In this document: positions 18,768 through 27,112 of the stretch, one piece after another
Layout: every line of letters begins with the position of its first letter
How positions within the stretch are numbered: the first letter of the stretch is position 1
Made by a program: the position numbers and the translations under genes
The notes under the pieces: model-generated
What the model was told of the DNA's origin: nothing
The model's input: only the letters and a program-made list of their open reading frames with translations
Database searches by the model: none
Source of the DNA: Erythrobacter sp. F6033
GTDB taxonomy: Bacteria; Pseudomonadota; Alphaproteobacteria; Sphingomonadales; Sphingomonadaceae
Reading direction: 5' to 3'
Length of the DNA stretch: 64,000 bases
Assembly (NCBI RefSeq): GCF_023016005.1
Contig: NZ_JALKAZ010000001.1
Span: 992,001-1,056,000, forward strand

Positions 18768-19192
18768 GCGGGTTTCATCTGGCGAGCGACCATCGGGATG
18801 TGACGGACCAATGCGGTGAGCCGCCAAAGAAAACCCCAAACCACTCCGAGGAAAATCCAGAACCCGAAAGCGTAGGGATCGCGCGCCAGATTTCGCAGCA
18901 TTACGTCTAGCTCGCCCCAAAACGCGCCCAGTACGACAAAGCTGAGCAACGCGCCTACCGCTCCCATAAATGGCACAGCCAGATTAGAGAGCCAGCCGAT
19001 ACCGCGTCGCTGCATCAGCCCCTCAACTGGGACGAACAGGATCAATGCAATGATATAGGCCGGGATCAGGCCAAGTATCGGGACCAGCAGCAATAGAGCC
19101 GTTGCAGGTTCGCTTGCGGTTGCGACGATAAGGACGATCGGCGCACAAAAGAACAAAGTGCACGCGACGCAGCGGGCCAGAAAAAAGAGCAC
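18764..19192 (-). CDS. Hypothetical integral membrane protein
   Basis: I do not recognise this 142-residue protein. It has about four hydrophobic segments (near residues 5-27, 30-53, 68-90 and 110-127), with a basic loop (EGLMQRRGIG) and a basic C-terminus, so an inner-membrane location is likely. It converges on and overlaps the LysR stop by 4 bases. The gene upstream on its strand encodes a SpoIIAA-like protein whose stop lies only 9 bases before this start, so co-transcription with the tandem pair at 19202-19979 is plausible. Confidence 0.65.
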   Translation of the reverse strand: MLFFLARCVACTLFFCAPIVLIVATASEPATALLLLVPILGLIPAYIIALILFVPVEGLMQRRGIGWLSNLAVPFMGAVGALLSFVVLGAFWGELDVMLRNLARDPYAFGFWIFLGVVWGFLWRLTALVRHIPMVARQMKPA

Positions 19193-19201
19193 CCGTTTGC
19201 T

Positions 19202-19585
19202 CTATCTGTCCTCGCGCAGCCACGCGATCGCGGCGGGTTTGGAATCGAAAAATTCGACCTTCAGACCATCGCTCAGCCGTTTGTATTGCAGCGTAGTCAG
19301 CGGGGAGGCGCCCATGATGGCAATGCGCTTGAGACCGAATTTCTGCGACGTCAGCAGGTGATCGCGGATCGCATCACCGGTTTCGCGATCTTGCGGAACA
19401 AAATCGGTAAAATCGACAAGTGCATAGATCGGCGCTCTCGCTTTCAGCAGTGGGACGCAGGCCGCATTCACTTCCTCAAAGTAAGGCTGGATCGTTTCGA
19501 CGTTGTAGAACCCGCCAACGGCAGAGTGCACTTCGCAGTGTTGCTGGATCAGGTCGATATTATGATACGGTGTGATTTTGCTCAT
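19202..19585 (-). CDS. SpoIIAA/STAS-like protein, second of a tandem pair
   Basis: This 127-residue cytoplasmic protein ends in the motif KVEFFDSKPAAIAWLR and has IYALVDFTDF and LKRIAIMG strands, consistent with a SpoIIAA-like (STAS/CRAL-TRIO related) fold. It is a paralog of the gene just upstream: both end in EFF-x(5-6)-A-x(2)-WLR and both have a DF or DM strand near the middle. ATG 19585 is preferred because GAGG precedes it by 5 bases. Function is unknown; such folds often bind lipids or regulators. Confidence 0.72.
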   Translation of the reverse strand: MSKITPYHNIDLIQQHCEVHSAVGGFYNVETIQPYFEEVNAACVPLLKARAPIYALVDFTDFVPQDRETGDAIRDHLLTSQKFGLKRIAIMGASPLTTLQYKRLSDGLKVEFFDSKPAAIAWLREDR

Positions 19586-19598
19586 ATGTGCCTCAACA

Positions 19599-19979
19599 TC
19601 AATTCGCGCGTAGCCATTCGAGAGCGTCTGCGCGATCATGAAAAAATTCGATTTCCATCGTTTTGGACACGCGCCGGATTTGCTGTTTCACCAGCATCGA
19701 AGAATACAGCACAGCCATCTTGCGAACACCCAGATTGGCCGAGCCGACCTGAGTTTCTTCGATGATGCTGGCAATTTCGCGCGGCTGAACGGCAAAATTG
19801 CGCATATCCGCGATCACCCGGAAGCCTTCGCTATCTTCGATCAGCGGTTGTGATGCCTTAAACAAAGCTTTCTGAAGCGCGCGCGATGTCGGTTCGTCGA
19901 AGAGTCCTTCAACGGTCCAATGCACTTCGCGCCGCTCGATATGCGGTACGACTGAAAAGCTGGCGTCCAACGTGTCCAT
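19599..19979 (-). CDS. SpoIIAA/STAS-like protein, first of a tandem pair
   Basis: This 126-residue protein has an open beta-alpha architecture: HWTVEGLFDEP near the start, FRVIADMRNF in the middle, VRKMAVLYS, and the closing MEIEFFHDRADALEWLR. It shares this plan with the next gene, 13 bases downstream, and the two probably arose by duplication. No signal peptide or membrane segment is seen. I can assign only the fold. Confidence 0.72.
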   Translation of the reverse strand: MDTLDASFSVVPHIERREVHWTVEGLFDEPTSRALQKALFKASQPLIEDSEGFRVIADMRNFAVQPREIASIIEETQVGSANLGVRKMAVLYSSMLVKQQIRRVSKTMEIEFFHDRADALEWLRAN

Positions 19980-19987
19980 GCGCCGAG

Positions 19988-20008
19988 CTTTACGGCAAAT
20001 GTGTAAAG
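19988..20008. promoter_or_regulatory. Inverted repeat upstream of the SpoIIAA-like pair
   Basis: CTTTAC (19988-19993) and GTAAAG (20003-20008) are perfect 6-bp arms with a 9-base spacer, placed 9-29 bases upstream of the start at 19979. Such a site could bind a dimeric regulator of this pair. Support is pattern only. Confidence 0.3.
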
Positions 20009-20039
20009 TTACCGTATACTTGGAAAGTCGATATTAACC

Positions 20040-20681
20040 CTAAGGTCCGAACCGTATCGCATCGTCGCCGGCTTCCCAGGGCGCAAATTTCGGCATTACC
20101 GCTTTGAACAGGTCCGAGGAGAGGTGATCCTCTAGCCACGCCTGAATGTGCGGGATCGGCTGTTCATCGAACCAGTCGCGGTTCGTATTCGCGAACTGCC
20201 GGATAAACGGAAACAGCGCGATATCGGTGAGTGTGCGTTTGGCTCCGCATAGCTGCGCGTGGCGCGCCAACCCCATATCGAGATCTTGCAGGATCGCGAG
20301 GCCTTCTGTGCGGTGATCCACTTTCCCCTGGTCGGGATCATCGGTGTAGCGCGTGGGGTATTTGTAGCGATCGAGGTGATGCTTGAAAGCGCCGTCATTC
20401 CCGTTGATCAGCGCCGCATTATCCCCATCCAGCCAGCCTTCGGGATCGTTCTGAGCGAGCGCCCAGCGCATGATTGCGATGCTTTCATCAATAACGGTTC
20501 CGTCTTCGAGCACCAGCACAGGCACAGTCGCCTTGGGCGAAGCCTCGGCAAGTTGCGGCGGTTTGTTGGCCAGCTTAACCTCGCGCAATTCGACGGTGAT
20601 GCCCGCGATCCAAAGCGCCATTCGCGCGCGCATCGCATAGGGGCAGCGGCGAAAGGAATAGAGGACGGGCAGGGCGCTCAT
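20040..20681 (-). CDS. Glutathione S-transferase family protein
   Basis: This 213-residue protein has an N-terminal thioredoxin fold with the CPYAMRAR motif (C13) typical of glutaredoxin-like and omega-type GSTs, then [14 protein letters not shown] and DESIAIMRW for glutathione binding. An alpha-helical C-terminal domain follows. It overlaps the trhO stop by 4 bases, so the two are translationally coupled. The substrate is unknown; the Cys in the active site suggests thiol-transfer or deglutathionylation rather than conjugation. Confidence 0.87.
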   Translation of the reverse strand: MSALPVLYSFRRCPYAMRARMALWIAGITVELREVKLANKPPQLAEASPKATVPVLVLEDGTVIDESIAIMRWALAQNDPEGWLDGDNAALINGNDGAFKHHLDRYKYPTRYTDDPDQGKVDHRTEGLAILQDLDMGLARHAQLCGAKRTLTDIALFPFIRQFANTNRDWFDEQPIPHIQAWLEDHLSSDLFKAVMPKFAPWEAGDDAIRFGP

Positions 20682-21706
20682 TCACCGCCCCTTTGCGAAT
20701 TTGCATCGGGCGAAAGGCCTTGCGGGAAGTTCGCTTCCCATCCGCCATCGGACAGTTTGGCCGTGTCATTTTGTGCGCCTTTGGGGCTTGCCCCCACATG
20801 CGTTTCGCCGCGCTGTTTGGCGAGTTGCTGCTGACGTTGGCGTTCGGCATAGCGGGCGCGCTGTTCCTCGCCGCGCTCGTGGATGCAATGCGGGCAGCTG
20901 ATGCCCGGAGCGTAATCGTCCGACGCCATCTCTTCCTCGGTCAATGGCATGCGGCAGGCAAAGCATTGGCCGTATGATCCGAGCTCCAGCCCGTGCTTCA
21001 CGGCAACGCGTTGGTCAAAGACGAAGCATTCGCCTTCCCATTTGCTGTCTTCTTCGGGCACCGTTTCGAGATATTTCAGGATGCCGCCTTTCAGGTGGAA
21101 GACATCCTCAATCCCCTCTGCGCGCAGAAAGCTGGTCGATTTTTCACAGCGAATGCCCCCAGTGCAGAACATCGCGACCTTCTTTTTGCCCTCAAGCAAT
21201 TCTTCGCGGTGTTCGCGGAACCATGTCGGAAATTCGCGGAAAGACTTGGTTTTCGGATCAACCGCCCCTTCGAATGTGCCAACCGCGACTTCATAATCGT
21301 TGCGGGTGTCGATCACGATCGTGTCAGGATCGCTGATAAGATCGTTCCAATCCTCTGGCGCGACGTAGCGGCCCACACTGTTCAGCGGGTCAATATCCGG
21401 TTCGCCCATGGTAACGATTTCGCGTTTCAGCCGCACCTTCATCCGGTTGAAGGGCATTTCGTCGGCGTGGCTGAATTTCACATCAAATTCGGCGCACCCG
21501 GGCAGGGAGCGGATATGATCCAGCACCGCTTTGATCGCATCCGGTGCGCCTGCGATGGTGCCGTTCACGCCTTCCGGGGCCAGCAGGATAGTGCCCTTCG
21601 TACCGGCGCCCTCACACACTTCCTGCAAGGGCAATTGATGCACAGCGGGATCGTCAAAAGGCGCGAAGCAATACAGCGCGGCAACTTGGATAGGGGCGTC
21701 AGTCAT
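20678..21706 (-). CDS. trhO: Oxygen-dependent tRNA uridine(34) hydroxylase TrhO (rhodanese fold)
   Basis: This 342-residue protein of the YceA/TrhO family has an N-terminal acylphosphatase-like region ([13 protein letters not shown]) and a rhodanese domain with the catalytic loop C181-T-G-G-I-R-C187-E. A C-terminal zinc-ribbon-like cysteine set (CFACRMPL...CPHC) follows. The family hydroxylates U34 of certain tRNAs. The frame is open for 78 codons further upstream, but MTDAPIQ at 21706 is the family start. It heads a two-gene unit with the GST gene. Confidence 0.92.
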   Translation of the reverse strand: MTDAPIQVAALYCFAPFDDPAVHQLPLQEVCEGAGTKGTILLAPEGVNGTIAGAPDAIKAVLDHIRSLPGCAEFDVKFSHADEMPFNRMKVRLKREIVTMGEPDIDPLNSVGRYVAPEDWNDLISDPDTIVIDTRNDYEVAVGTFEGAVDPKTKSFREFPTWFREHREELLEGKKKVAMFCTGGIRCEKSTSFLRAEGIEDVFHLKGGILKYLETVPEEDSKWEGECFVFDQRVAVKHGLELGSYGQCFACRMPLTEEEMASDDYAPGISCPHCIHERGEEQRARYAERQRQQQLAKQRGETHVGASPKGAQNDTAKLSDGGWEANFPQGLSPDANSQRGGE

Positions 21707-21762
21707 GCGGCGCTCTTTAGTCGATTGGCATATGGCGAGACAATGGGTTAGCTTCTCAGCCG

Positions 21763-22392
21763 ATGTCGATTGCCGCGCTCTTATTGATGCTCGCCCCTGC
21801 TGCGCAGGACGATGCTCCAGCTGAGACCTCGAGTCAGTCGGCGCGCGAGGCGTCGCGTTGCGACATGTTTCCGGCGGCGGTGCCCGATAGCCGAACCTAC
21901 GGCGGCGCGTCGGACTGCTATCTGAAAGACATTCGGGCAAAGCCGCTTTGGCGCGATCTGCCGGACAAGCACATTCAAACCATGCGCTTTACCTTTTTGC
22001 ATGGGCACTTGTTCTTTTTCCGCACTGTCCAGATTGAAACACGCGCCAATGGCAAGGGAAGGTTGGTCCTGAAGGGCGAGAACTTCCGGATGAAAAACCG
22101 CCTAAAGAATGGCCTTATCCGATCCCGCTATGTCCCGCTTTCAGTCGAGGATATGCAGCGGATCGAAACACTCGTCGCGGCATCGGGGACGTTCGATCAC
22201 GACATTGGCACTTGGGATGGTGACGAGCTGTATCTGCATTGCCAGACGCTCGATATGGAGCGCGCCAATGCGGATGGATACCGATTTTCCAGCATCAATA
22301 TCGGTTGCAACCACCCGGCGAAGCTAATGCCGCTCGTCGAAGAGGTTGCACGGCTGGCTAAGCTGAAATGGGATCAGGGCGTCTATCGTTAG
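21763..22392 (+). CDS. Hypothetical secreted protein
   Basis: I do not recognise this 209-residue protein. It has a short hydrophobic N-terminus ([15 protein letters not shown]) that looks like a signal peptide. The mature part has four cysteines (RCDMF, SDCYL, LHCQT, GCNHP) that could pair, and a basic stretch near residue 100 ([13 protein letters not shown]). It is divergent from trhO with 56 bases between starts. Downstream the next gene is on the other strand. Confidence 0.72.
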   Translation: MSIAALLLMLAPAAQDDAPAETSSQSAREASRCDMFPAAVPDSRTYGGASDCYLKDIRAKPLWRDLPDKHIQTMRFTFLHGHLFFFRTVQIETRANGKGRLVLKGENFRMKNRLKNGLIRSRYVPLSVEDMQRIETLVAASGTFDHDIGTWDGDELYLHCQTLDMERANADGYRFSSINIGCNHPAKLMPLVEEVARLAKLKWDQGVYR

Positions 22393-22449
22393 GCGATGCG
22401 CGTGCTCAATAACGCGAGTTTTTGCACGAGTTCTTGCATCGCTTCACTG

Positions 22450-22824
22450 CTAGGTTGACGGCTCACCTTTTTCGCAGGCTTTGCGGTGAAGCCTTGTTTG
22501 GGTGCCTTTCTTTAAAACCGTGATGGGTTGGCCGATTTTGCATTCTGAAACCGACCTTGAATTTATGCTGCTTCTATACTCGGTGCCGTTTTCATCTTTG
22601 GAAATGATATACGACCAACCACCTCGGTTATGAACTCCGCCACCCACGCGAACCAGAGTGTGTACTTCTTCAACCTCTGGCCGTTCGTCAAATAGCAAGT
22701 GCGGTCCACCAACAACAGCGAGGACCACCAACCCAAATCCTGCGAACAATGCGGAAAGGCACACCCAAGGCGGCAAGGACCAGAACTTGTTGCTTAGTTC
22801 ACGAAAGTAGAAGTCTATTCTCAA
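22450..22824 (-). CDS. Hypothetical single-pass membrane protein
   Basis: This 124-residue protein has one strong membrane helix (about residues 17-40, VCLSALFAGFGLVVLAVVGG) and a soluble part of about 80 residues with two cysteines. It overlaps the end of ilvE by 4 bases on the same strand, so coupling is likely. Codon choice looks less GC-biased than in ilvE, which may mean recent acquisition. I recognise no family. Confidence 0.62.
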   Translation of the reverse strand: MRIDFYFRELSNKFWSLPPWVCLSALFAGFGLVVLAVVGGPHLLFDERPEVEEVHTLVRVGGGVHNRGGWSYIISKDENGTEYRSSINSRSVSECKIGQPITVLKKGTQTRLHRKACEKGEPST

Positions 22825-23900
22825 ATCCGCGTGACCCAGCCATGTTTGTCCTCAACGCGGCCATGCTGCAGATCGACCAGACGCTCGCGCATTTTGTTGG
22901 CCATCTGGCCAATGCCGCCGGTGCCGATTGTGAACTCGCCCGCTGGTGAGGCCACTGTGCCGACAGGAGTAACGACCGCCGCCGTGCCGCAGGCGAGAGT
23001 TTCGAGCAGCGTCCCGTTCTCCGCTTCTTCGCGCCATTGCTGGATCGAATAGGGCTCTTCGCGCACGTCGAGGCCTTCTTCGCGCAGCATCGCGATCAGG
23101 CTGTCGCGGGTGATGCCCGGCAGGATTGTCCCCGTCAGTTCAGGCGTAATCACGCTGCCATCGGATCGGATGAAGAACAGGTTCATCCCGCCCAGTTCCT
23201 CGACCCATTTCTTCTCAATCGCGTCCAAGAACACGACTTGATCGCAGCCTTGGGCAATCGCCTCTGCCTGAGGAACCAGAGAGGCGGCGTAATTGCCGCC
23301 AGTCTTCGCCGCGCCGGTGCCGCCGGGGGCCGCGCGGACATAGTCCTGTGACACCCAGATTTTCACCGGATTGACGCCGTTTTTGAAGTAATTGCCCGAC
23401 GATACGAGGATCACCACGAACTTGTACTGCGTCGCGGGCCGCACGCCCAGAAACGCCTCGGATGCGAACATAAACGGGCGGATATAGAGCGACCCGCCTT
23501 CGACAGCAGGCATCCAGTCCGCGTCTGTTTCTACGGCCAGCTTCACAGCGTCGAGAAACAGCTCTTCGGGAATTTCCGGCATCGCCATGCGTCGCGCGCT
23601 GGCATTAAAGCGCCGCGCGTTTTCTTCGGGCCGGAACAGCGACAATCCGCCATCCGCATGGGGAAAGGCTTTCATACCTTCGAAAATTTCCTGCGCGTAA
23701 TGAAGCACACTGGCCGCCGGATCTAAGCTGATCGCTTCGCGCGGTCCGATCTTTGCGCTGTGCCAGCCGCCCTTTGCCGCGTCATAGTCAATCGTGACCA
23801 TGTGATCGGTGAACACAGTGCCAAAACCGGGGTCTGCAATCGCCGCTTTGCGCACATTGTCATGTGTCGGGGCGGGGTGAGGGATGCGTGTGAAATTCAT
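22821..23900 (-). CDS. ilvE: Branched-chain amino acid aminotransferase
   Basis: This 359-residue fold-type IV PLP enzyme belongs to the longer BCAT group: EIFEGMKAF near residue 71, the PLP lysine K199 in AAKTGGNYAASL, EELGGMNLFF, then GTAAVVTPVG near the C-terminus for phosphate binding. It interconverts Leu/Ile/Val with their 2-oxo acids. ATG 23900 is taken as the start; a TTG at 23936 would add residues not typical of the family. Confidence 0.95.
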   Translation of the reverse strand: MNFTRIPHPAPTHDNVRKAAIADPGFGTVFTDHMVTIDYDAAKGGWHSAKIGPREAISLDPAASVLHYAQEIFEGMKAFPHADGGLSLFRPEENARRFNASARRMAMPEIPEELFLDAVKLAVETDADWMPAVEGGSLYIRPFMFASEAFLGVRPATQYKFVVILVSSGNYFKNGVNPVKIWVSQDYVRAAPGGTGAAKTGGNYAASLVPQAEAIAQGCDQVVFLDAIEKKWVEELGGMNLFFIRSDGSVITPELTGTILPGITRDSLIAMLREEGLDVREEPYSIQQWREEAENGTLLETLACGTAAVVTPVGTVASPAGEFTIGTGGIGQMANKMRERLVDLQHGRVEDKHGWVTRI

Positions 23901-24015
23901 GCGTGGGCAGATAATGGGGTGCGGCGCATCGGGCAAGTGAAGCTTGCACGAGAGAGAACGCGGGTTGATAGTGCCGAGCGCGATCTATCGATGTTTGCGG
24001 ACTGGGGGAATGACA

Positions 24016-24714
24016 ATGAGACATGTTTTTGTGAGCGCTGCAGTGCTTTGTCTGGCGAGTTGTGGCGGAAGCATTGATGCCCCGTCAGAAGCAGAAGATG
24101 CATCGGATCAGGAACGGCTTCCCGCCGAGCAAGCTGATCTGAACCAGCCCGAAGCCCCGGATCAGGCGGTGGGCGATGCAAAAACGCCTGGCGACAGTCT
24201 GGATATGACCTGTGATTATCCCGTGAAAGCTGGCGACACGCTGGAAAGCCTTCAGTCGCGCCTTGGCGATAATTTTTCAGCCGCTGCGATTAGCATTGGA
24301 GAGGGATTTACCGCGCCCGGAGCTATTCTCTGGCCGAATGATCCCGAGCGTAGGATGGAAGTCGTGTTCTCAGAAGAGACCGCCGGGACAGCCGAATATG
24401 TGCGCTTTGCCGATGAAGCGAAATGGCAAGTTGGAGGATTGGGCATCGGAGACAGCGCCGCGAAGGTGGAGCAGCTTAACGGCGCGCCATTCAACTTTTT
24501 CGGTTTTGAATGGGACTATGGCGGAAACCTGTCCGATATGGGCGGCGGTCGCTTGTCGGATCTTGGCGGATGCAGCCCGATACTCAGTCTGAATTTTGAA
24601 GATCCTGAATACATAACCCCTGATCAATTCATCGGCGACAGAGCTATCTCTTCCGATGCCGACGGCCTGCCTGCGGATCAATTGACGATCTGGCGGCTTG
24701 GCATAACGTTCTAG
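24016..24714 (+). CDS. Hypothetical lipoprotein
   Basis: This 232-residue protein has a lipoprotein signal peptide with lipobox L-A-S-C (Cys15), followed by CGGS and an acidic low-complexity stretch (about residues 20-60). The C-terminal region (about 70-230) is globular, with CDYPVKAGDTLESL and a glycine-rich segment. ATG 24016 is chosen because GGGGGA lies 6 bases upstream; an earlier ATG at 24010 would abut it. The family is unknown; an envelope location is likely. Confidence 0.72.
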   Translation: MRHVFVSAAVLCLASCGGSIDAPSEAEDASDQERLPAEQADLNQPEAPDQAVGDAKTPGDSLDMTCDYPVKAGDTLESLQSRLGDNFSAAAISIGEGFTAPGAILWPNDPERRMEVVFSEETAGTAEYVRFADEAKWQVGGLGIGDSAAKVEQLNGAPFNFFGFEWDYGGNLSDMGGGRLSDLGGCSPILSLNFEDPEYITPDQFIGDRAISSDADGLPADQLTIWRLGITF

Positions 24715-24765
24715 GGCGCTCGCCCGCTCGTAGTGCTGAAACATGCGAGGAAACGACAAAACAAA

Positions 24766-24797
24766 AGGGCGGCTCGGCATAATGCGCGAACCGCCCT
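24766..24797 (-). terminator. Rho-independent terminator of the short transcript
   Basis: AGGGCGG and CCGCCCT pair as 7-bp arms, with TCG/CGA able to extend the stem. On the minus strand the hairpin is followed by TTTTGTTTTG. Confidence 0.75.
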
Positions 24798-24852
24798 TCA
24801 TGGTCAGCGGCCGGAAGTGCCGCTCACGAAACCTCACTCGGTAAGGATAATG

Positions 24853-24909
24853 TTACCGAATATGCTCCGTAGGGATCTTCACCGACCTCGCTACTGAACC
24901 ATGAGACAT
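24853..24909 (-). CDS. 18-residue mini-ORF with near-perfect anti-16S ribosome-binding site
   Basis: ATG at 24909 opens an ORF of 18 codons (MSHGSVARSVKIPTEHIR) ending in TAA. Directly upstream, 24911-24924 reads AAAGGAGGTGATCC, complementary over 14 bases to the 3' tail of 16S rRNA as I know it. That is far beyond normal Shine-Dalgarno length. The GGAGG core is 7 bases from the ATG. The stop falls inside a hairpin arm, so translation would affect the fold. It could be a leader peptide, a tiny functional protein or a ribosome-sequestering RNA. I know no family for it. Confidence 0.4.
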   Translation of the reverse strand: MSHGSVARSVKIPTEHIR

Positions 24910-25176
24910 CGGATCACCTCCTTTCGCGCTTGAAAGCCAAGACCTCGCCGTTTCACCGGGGGCCGAAGTTTGCGTTCGCCGCCAACCTCAATCGCAGTTC
25001 TGAATCATGTGGAGGGCGGGCACAAGACTTGAATAAATCTTTTCCCGCGTCATAATCTTCGCTCGCCCAAAATCAGGATCGCAAACACCGCCTCGGCAAT
25101 CGCCGGGGCGTTTTGATTTCGGGGGCTGTTCTGGCGCGGAAATTCGCTCAACTGTGGACAGCGAAAAACGAATCTC

Positions 25177-25785
25177 TTAACGGCAATCCTCGATCACGCG
25201 GGTAACTTCGACCCATGCGGGAAGGTAGAGTGTTCGCTCTCCATCCACAGACACCGCAAAGCGACCCTTTGTAATGGCCATTGCGTCGAGAAAGGTGTCG
25301 TTAGGATCGAGGCTGGCAGCCGCTGAAATAGGGGCTTGCGGGCCGCCGCCCGGTATGCTTTGGGCACTCAGGCTGCGCGTTGCCGTTTCGGTTTTGATCG
25401 TCATGGTCCGCGGCGTATCCGAAAATTCGGCGACGTCACGCACCAAGGCAACTCGCGGCCCAGTGCAGCGTATAAAGAAAACGGGCCTGGTTGGATTTGT
25501 CCCGAAAACCGCCATGCGGCCCCGGCTATTATTGATGTAGGTCCACGTCCCCGGCGTTTGCGGCGCATCCAGATAGTTCGCGTATTGCTGCTCTTGCACG
25601 GCTGGCAGCGGCGCGGGCGCTGGTTGCGGAGCGGGCGCCGCCGTTGGCGCGGGTGCGGGCGCCGTTGCAACAGTCTCCGACGCTGGAAGCAACGGCACAT
25701 CAACCGATGGCACGCAGGCAATGATGAGGGCTGTCGAGGCGGTCAGCGCAATTGCGCCTGCGGTTTTGAGGTAGATCGCTTTCAT
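25177..25785 (-). CDS. Hypothetical lipoprotein with Pro/Ala-rich linker
   Basis: This 202-residue protein has a lipoprotein signal peptide ending L-I-I-A-C (Cys24). A Pro/Ala-rich linker (about residues 42-68, repeats of AP) follows, then a globular domain (about 75-202) with WTYINNSRGRMAVFG and FFIRCTGPRVALVR. Two cysteines, in FIRC and EDC, could pair. The long linker suggests the domain reaches away from the membrane. Start ATG 25785 is set by the signal peptide. It is divergent from tlyA. No function is recognised. Confidence 0.74.
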   Translation of the reverse strand: MKAIYLKTAGAIALTASTALIIACVPSVDVPLLPASETVATAPAPAPTAAPAPQPAPAPLPAVQEQQYANYLDAPQTPGTWTYINNSRGRMAVFGTNPTRPVFFIRCTGPRVALVRDVAEFSDTPRTMTIKTETATRSLSAQSIPGGGPQAPISAAASLDPNDTFLDAMAITKGRFAVSVDGERTLYLPAWVEVTRVIEDCR

Positions 25786-25819
25786 GCGCCCTAAATGCTC
25801 GCTATTGGCTGAAGCGTCC

Positions 25820-26599
25820 ATGACCAAACACGACCAATCCTCGAAAAAATCGGCCAAAGCGCAAAAGAAAGCGCGGGTTGACCACTTGCTGGTCGAAAGA
25901 GAGCTGGTGGAAAGCCGCACACGCGCGCAGGCTCTTATTATGGCCGGCGTGGTTTTTGTTGGCGAGGCGAAGGTTGAAAAGCCGGGGCAGCAAGTGCCGT
26001 CTGACGCAGTGCTGGAAGTGCGCGGGCGCGATCATCCGTGGGTCAGTCGCGGCGGCATTAAATTGGCACACGCGATCGAGCATTTTGAGCTCGACCCCAC
26101 AGGTGTGGTCGCGATGGATGTAGGCAGCTCCACTGGCGGTTTTACCGATGTGCTGCTCACAAACGGGGCGAGCCATGTCTTTGCAGTCGATAGCGGGACC
26201 AATCAGCTCGCATGGAAACTGCGCCAGGATGACCGCGTCACGGTTTACGAGCAAACCAGCGCGCGCATTCTAACCGCCGATCAGATCGATAAACCGGTCA
26301 ATTGGGTGGTGTGCGATGCGAGCTTTATCAGCCTGGCCAAAGTGCTTGAGCGACCGCTAGAACTGGCTCAGCCGCAATGCCGTCTGGTGGCGCTGATCAA
26401 ACCGCAATTCGAGGTCGCGCGCGAAGAAGTGGGCAAAGGCGGGGTGGTTCGCGATCCGGCGCTTCATGCCCGCGTTTGCAATGAAGTTCGCGAATGGCTC
26501 CAGGGGCTTGCCTGGGACATCGAAGGCATTGTCGAAAGCCCGATCAGAGGGCCACAAGGCAATGTTGAGTTTCTGATCAGCGCGATCCGCAATGCGTAA
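25820..26599 (+). CDS. tlyA: TlyA family rRNA (cytidine-2'-O)-methyltransferase
   Basis: This 259-residue protein has an N-terminal S4 RNA-binding domain (about residues 17-75; RVDHLLVERELVESRTRAQALI). An FtsJ/RrmJ-type methyltransferase domain follows, with SAM motif A-M-D100-V-G-S-S-T-G-G-F-T-D and later VVCDASFISL and LIKPQFE. TlyA enzymes 2'-O-methylate cytidines in rRNA; some members have also been called hemolysins. ATG 25820 is preferred over an upstream TTG-type start. A strong terminator follows immediately. Confidence 0.92.
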   Translation: MTKHDQSSKKSAKAQKKARVDHLLVERELVESRTRAQALIMAGVVFVGEAKVEKPGQQVPSDAVLEVRGRDHPWVSRGGIKLAHAIEHFELDPTGVVAMDVGSSTGGFTDVLLTNGASHVFAVDSGTNQLAWKLRQDDRVTVYEQTSARILTADQIDKPVNWVVCDASFISLAKVLERPLELAQPQCRLVALIKPQFEVAREEVGKGGVVRDPALHARVCNEVREWLQGLAWDIEGIVESPIRGPQGNVEFLISAIRNA

Positions 26600-26602
26600 A
26601 AA

Positions 26603-26626
26603 GCCGCGAAGCAAATGCTTCGCGGC
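26603..26626 (+). terminator. Rho-independent terminator after tlyA
   Basis: GCCGCGAAGC and GCTTCGCGGC form a perfect 10-bp stem with loop AAAT, followed by TTTTCC on the plus strand and flanked by AAAA upstream. It may also terminate the convergent small gene at 26645. Confidence 0.85.
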
Positions 26627-26644
26627 TTTTCCTATGAGCGACGA

Positions 26645-26926
26645 TTAGACGTCATTCTTGCAGAGTCGCGGGCTATCGCAGCCGCTGTCTGGGAAAGTGG
26701 GGGGATTGTACCCGCCTGGAGTGCCGGATGGCGGAATGCGGTTCTCGCGCTCCCATTCGCGGCAGAACTGCTCAACAAACTCCGCCGGCAGATTGTGCTG
26801 GTACTGGTAGAGCGGGCAAATTCTCACTTGCGCCAACTCTTCCGCGTTTTCCGGATTTACCGGCATCGAATTCACTGGGCCTGCTATCAAACCAAGGGCT
26901 GCGACCCCCATGAAAAGCGTCTTCAT
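26645..26926 (-). CDS. Small hypothetical secreted protein
   Basis: This 93-residue protein has a signal peptide (MKTLFMGVAALGLIAGPVNS) and a mature part of about 73 residues with four cysteines (ICPLY, FCREW, GCDSP, LCKND) and a Pro/Gly-rich end. GGAGA precedes ATG 26926 by 5 bases. Function unknown; the spacing of cysteines suggests disulfides. It converges on the tlyA terminator. Confidence 0.68.
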   Translation of the reverse strand: MKTLFMGVAALGLIAGPVNSMPVNPENAEELAQVRICPLYQYQHNLPAEFVEQFCREWERENRIPPSGTPGGYNPPTFPDSGCDSPRLCKNDV

Positions 26927-27112
26927 AGTACTCTCCCAATATCGTGACACTCAGTTCGAGCATCACTTCGGCTCCTGAAATATTCGATGCAATCGCAATC
27001 GAATCAGGATTTAAGAGAGTAAGTTCAGTTTTTGCAATCGCATTGTATTCACGCGACATCAGGTCGGATGCTTGGGTATTCTGCAACTTGAATTGCGAAT
27101 TCCAGGTGATTG

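Larger units (their letters stand above)
24756..24985 (-). ncRNA. Candidate short structured transcript with mini-ORF
   Basis: Reading the minus strand, a possible promoter (CTTGTG near 25024, GATTCA about 16 bases later) is followed by the extended Shine-Dalgarno at 24911-24924 and the 18-codon ORF. A hairpin with arms TCGGTAA/TTACCGA (about 24838-24862) comes next, then a second GC hairpin, and finally the terminator at 24766-24797 with TTTTGTTTTG. The compact order of start signal, folds and terminator suggests a dedicated transcript of about 200 bases. The start point is a guess. Confidence 0.4.
24715..25176. other. 462-bp gap between convergent genes holding a minus-strand transcript candidate
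   Basis: No ordinary protein gene is visible here. On the minus strand there is an 18-codon ORF behind an exceptionally strong ribosome-binding site, a hairpin, and a rho-independent terminator (described separately). The stretch 24930-25176 would hold the promoter for that transcript; I see nothing else in it except one short GC hairpin (CCTCGGCAATCGCCGGGG) near 25100. Confidence 0.6.

Noticed and set aside
24370..24837. 155-codon minus-strand frame
   Set aside because: It crosses a rho-independent terminator and lies opposite the better supported lipoprotein gene.
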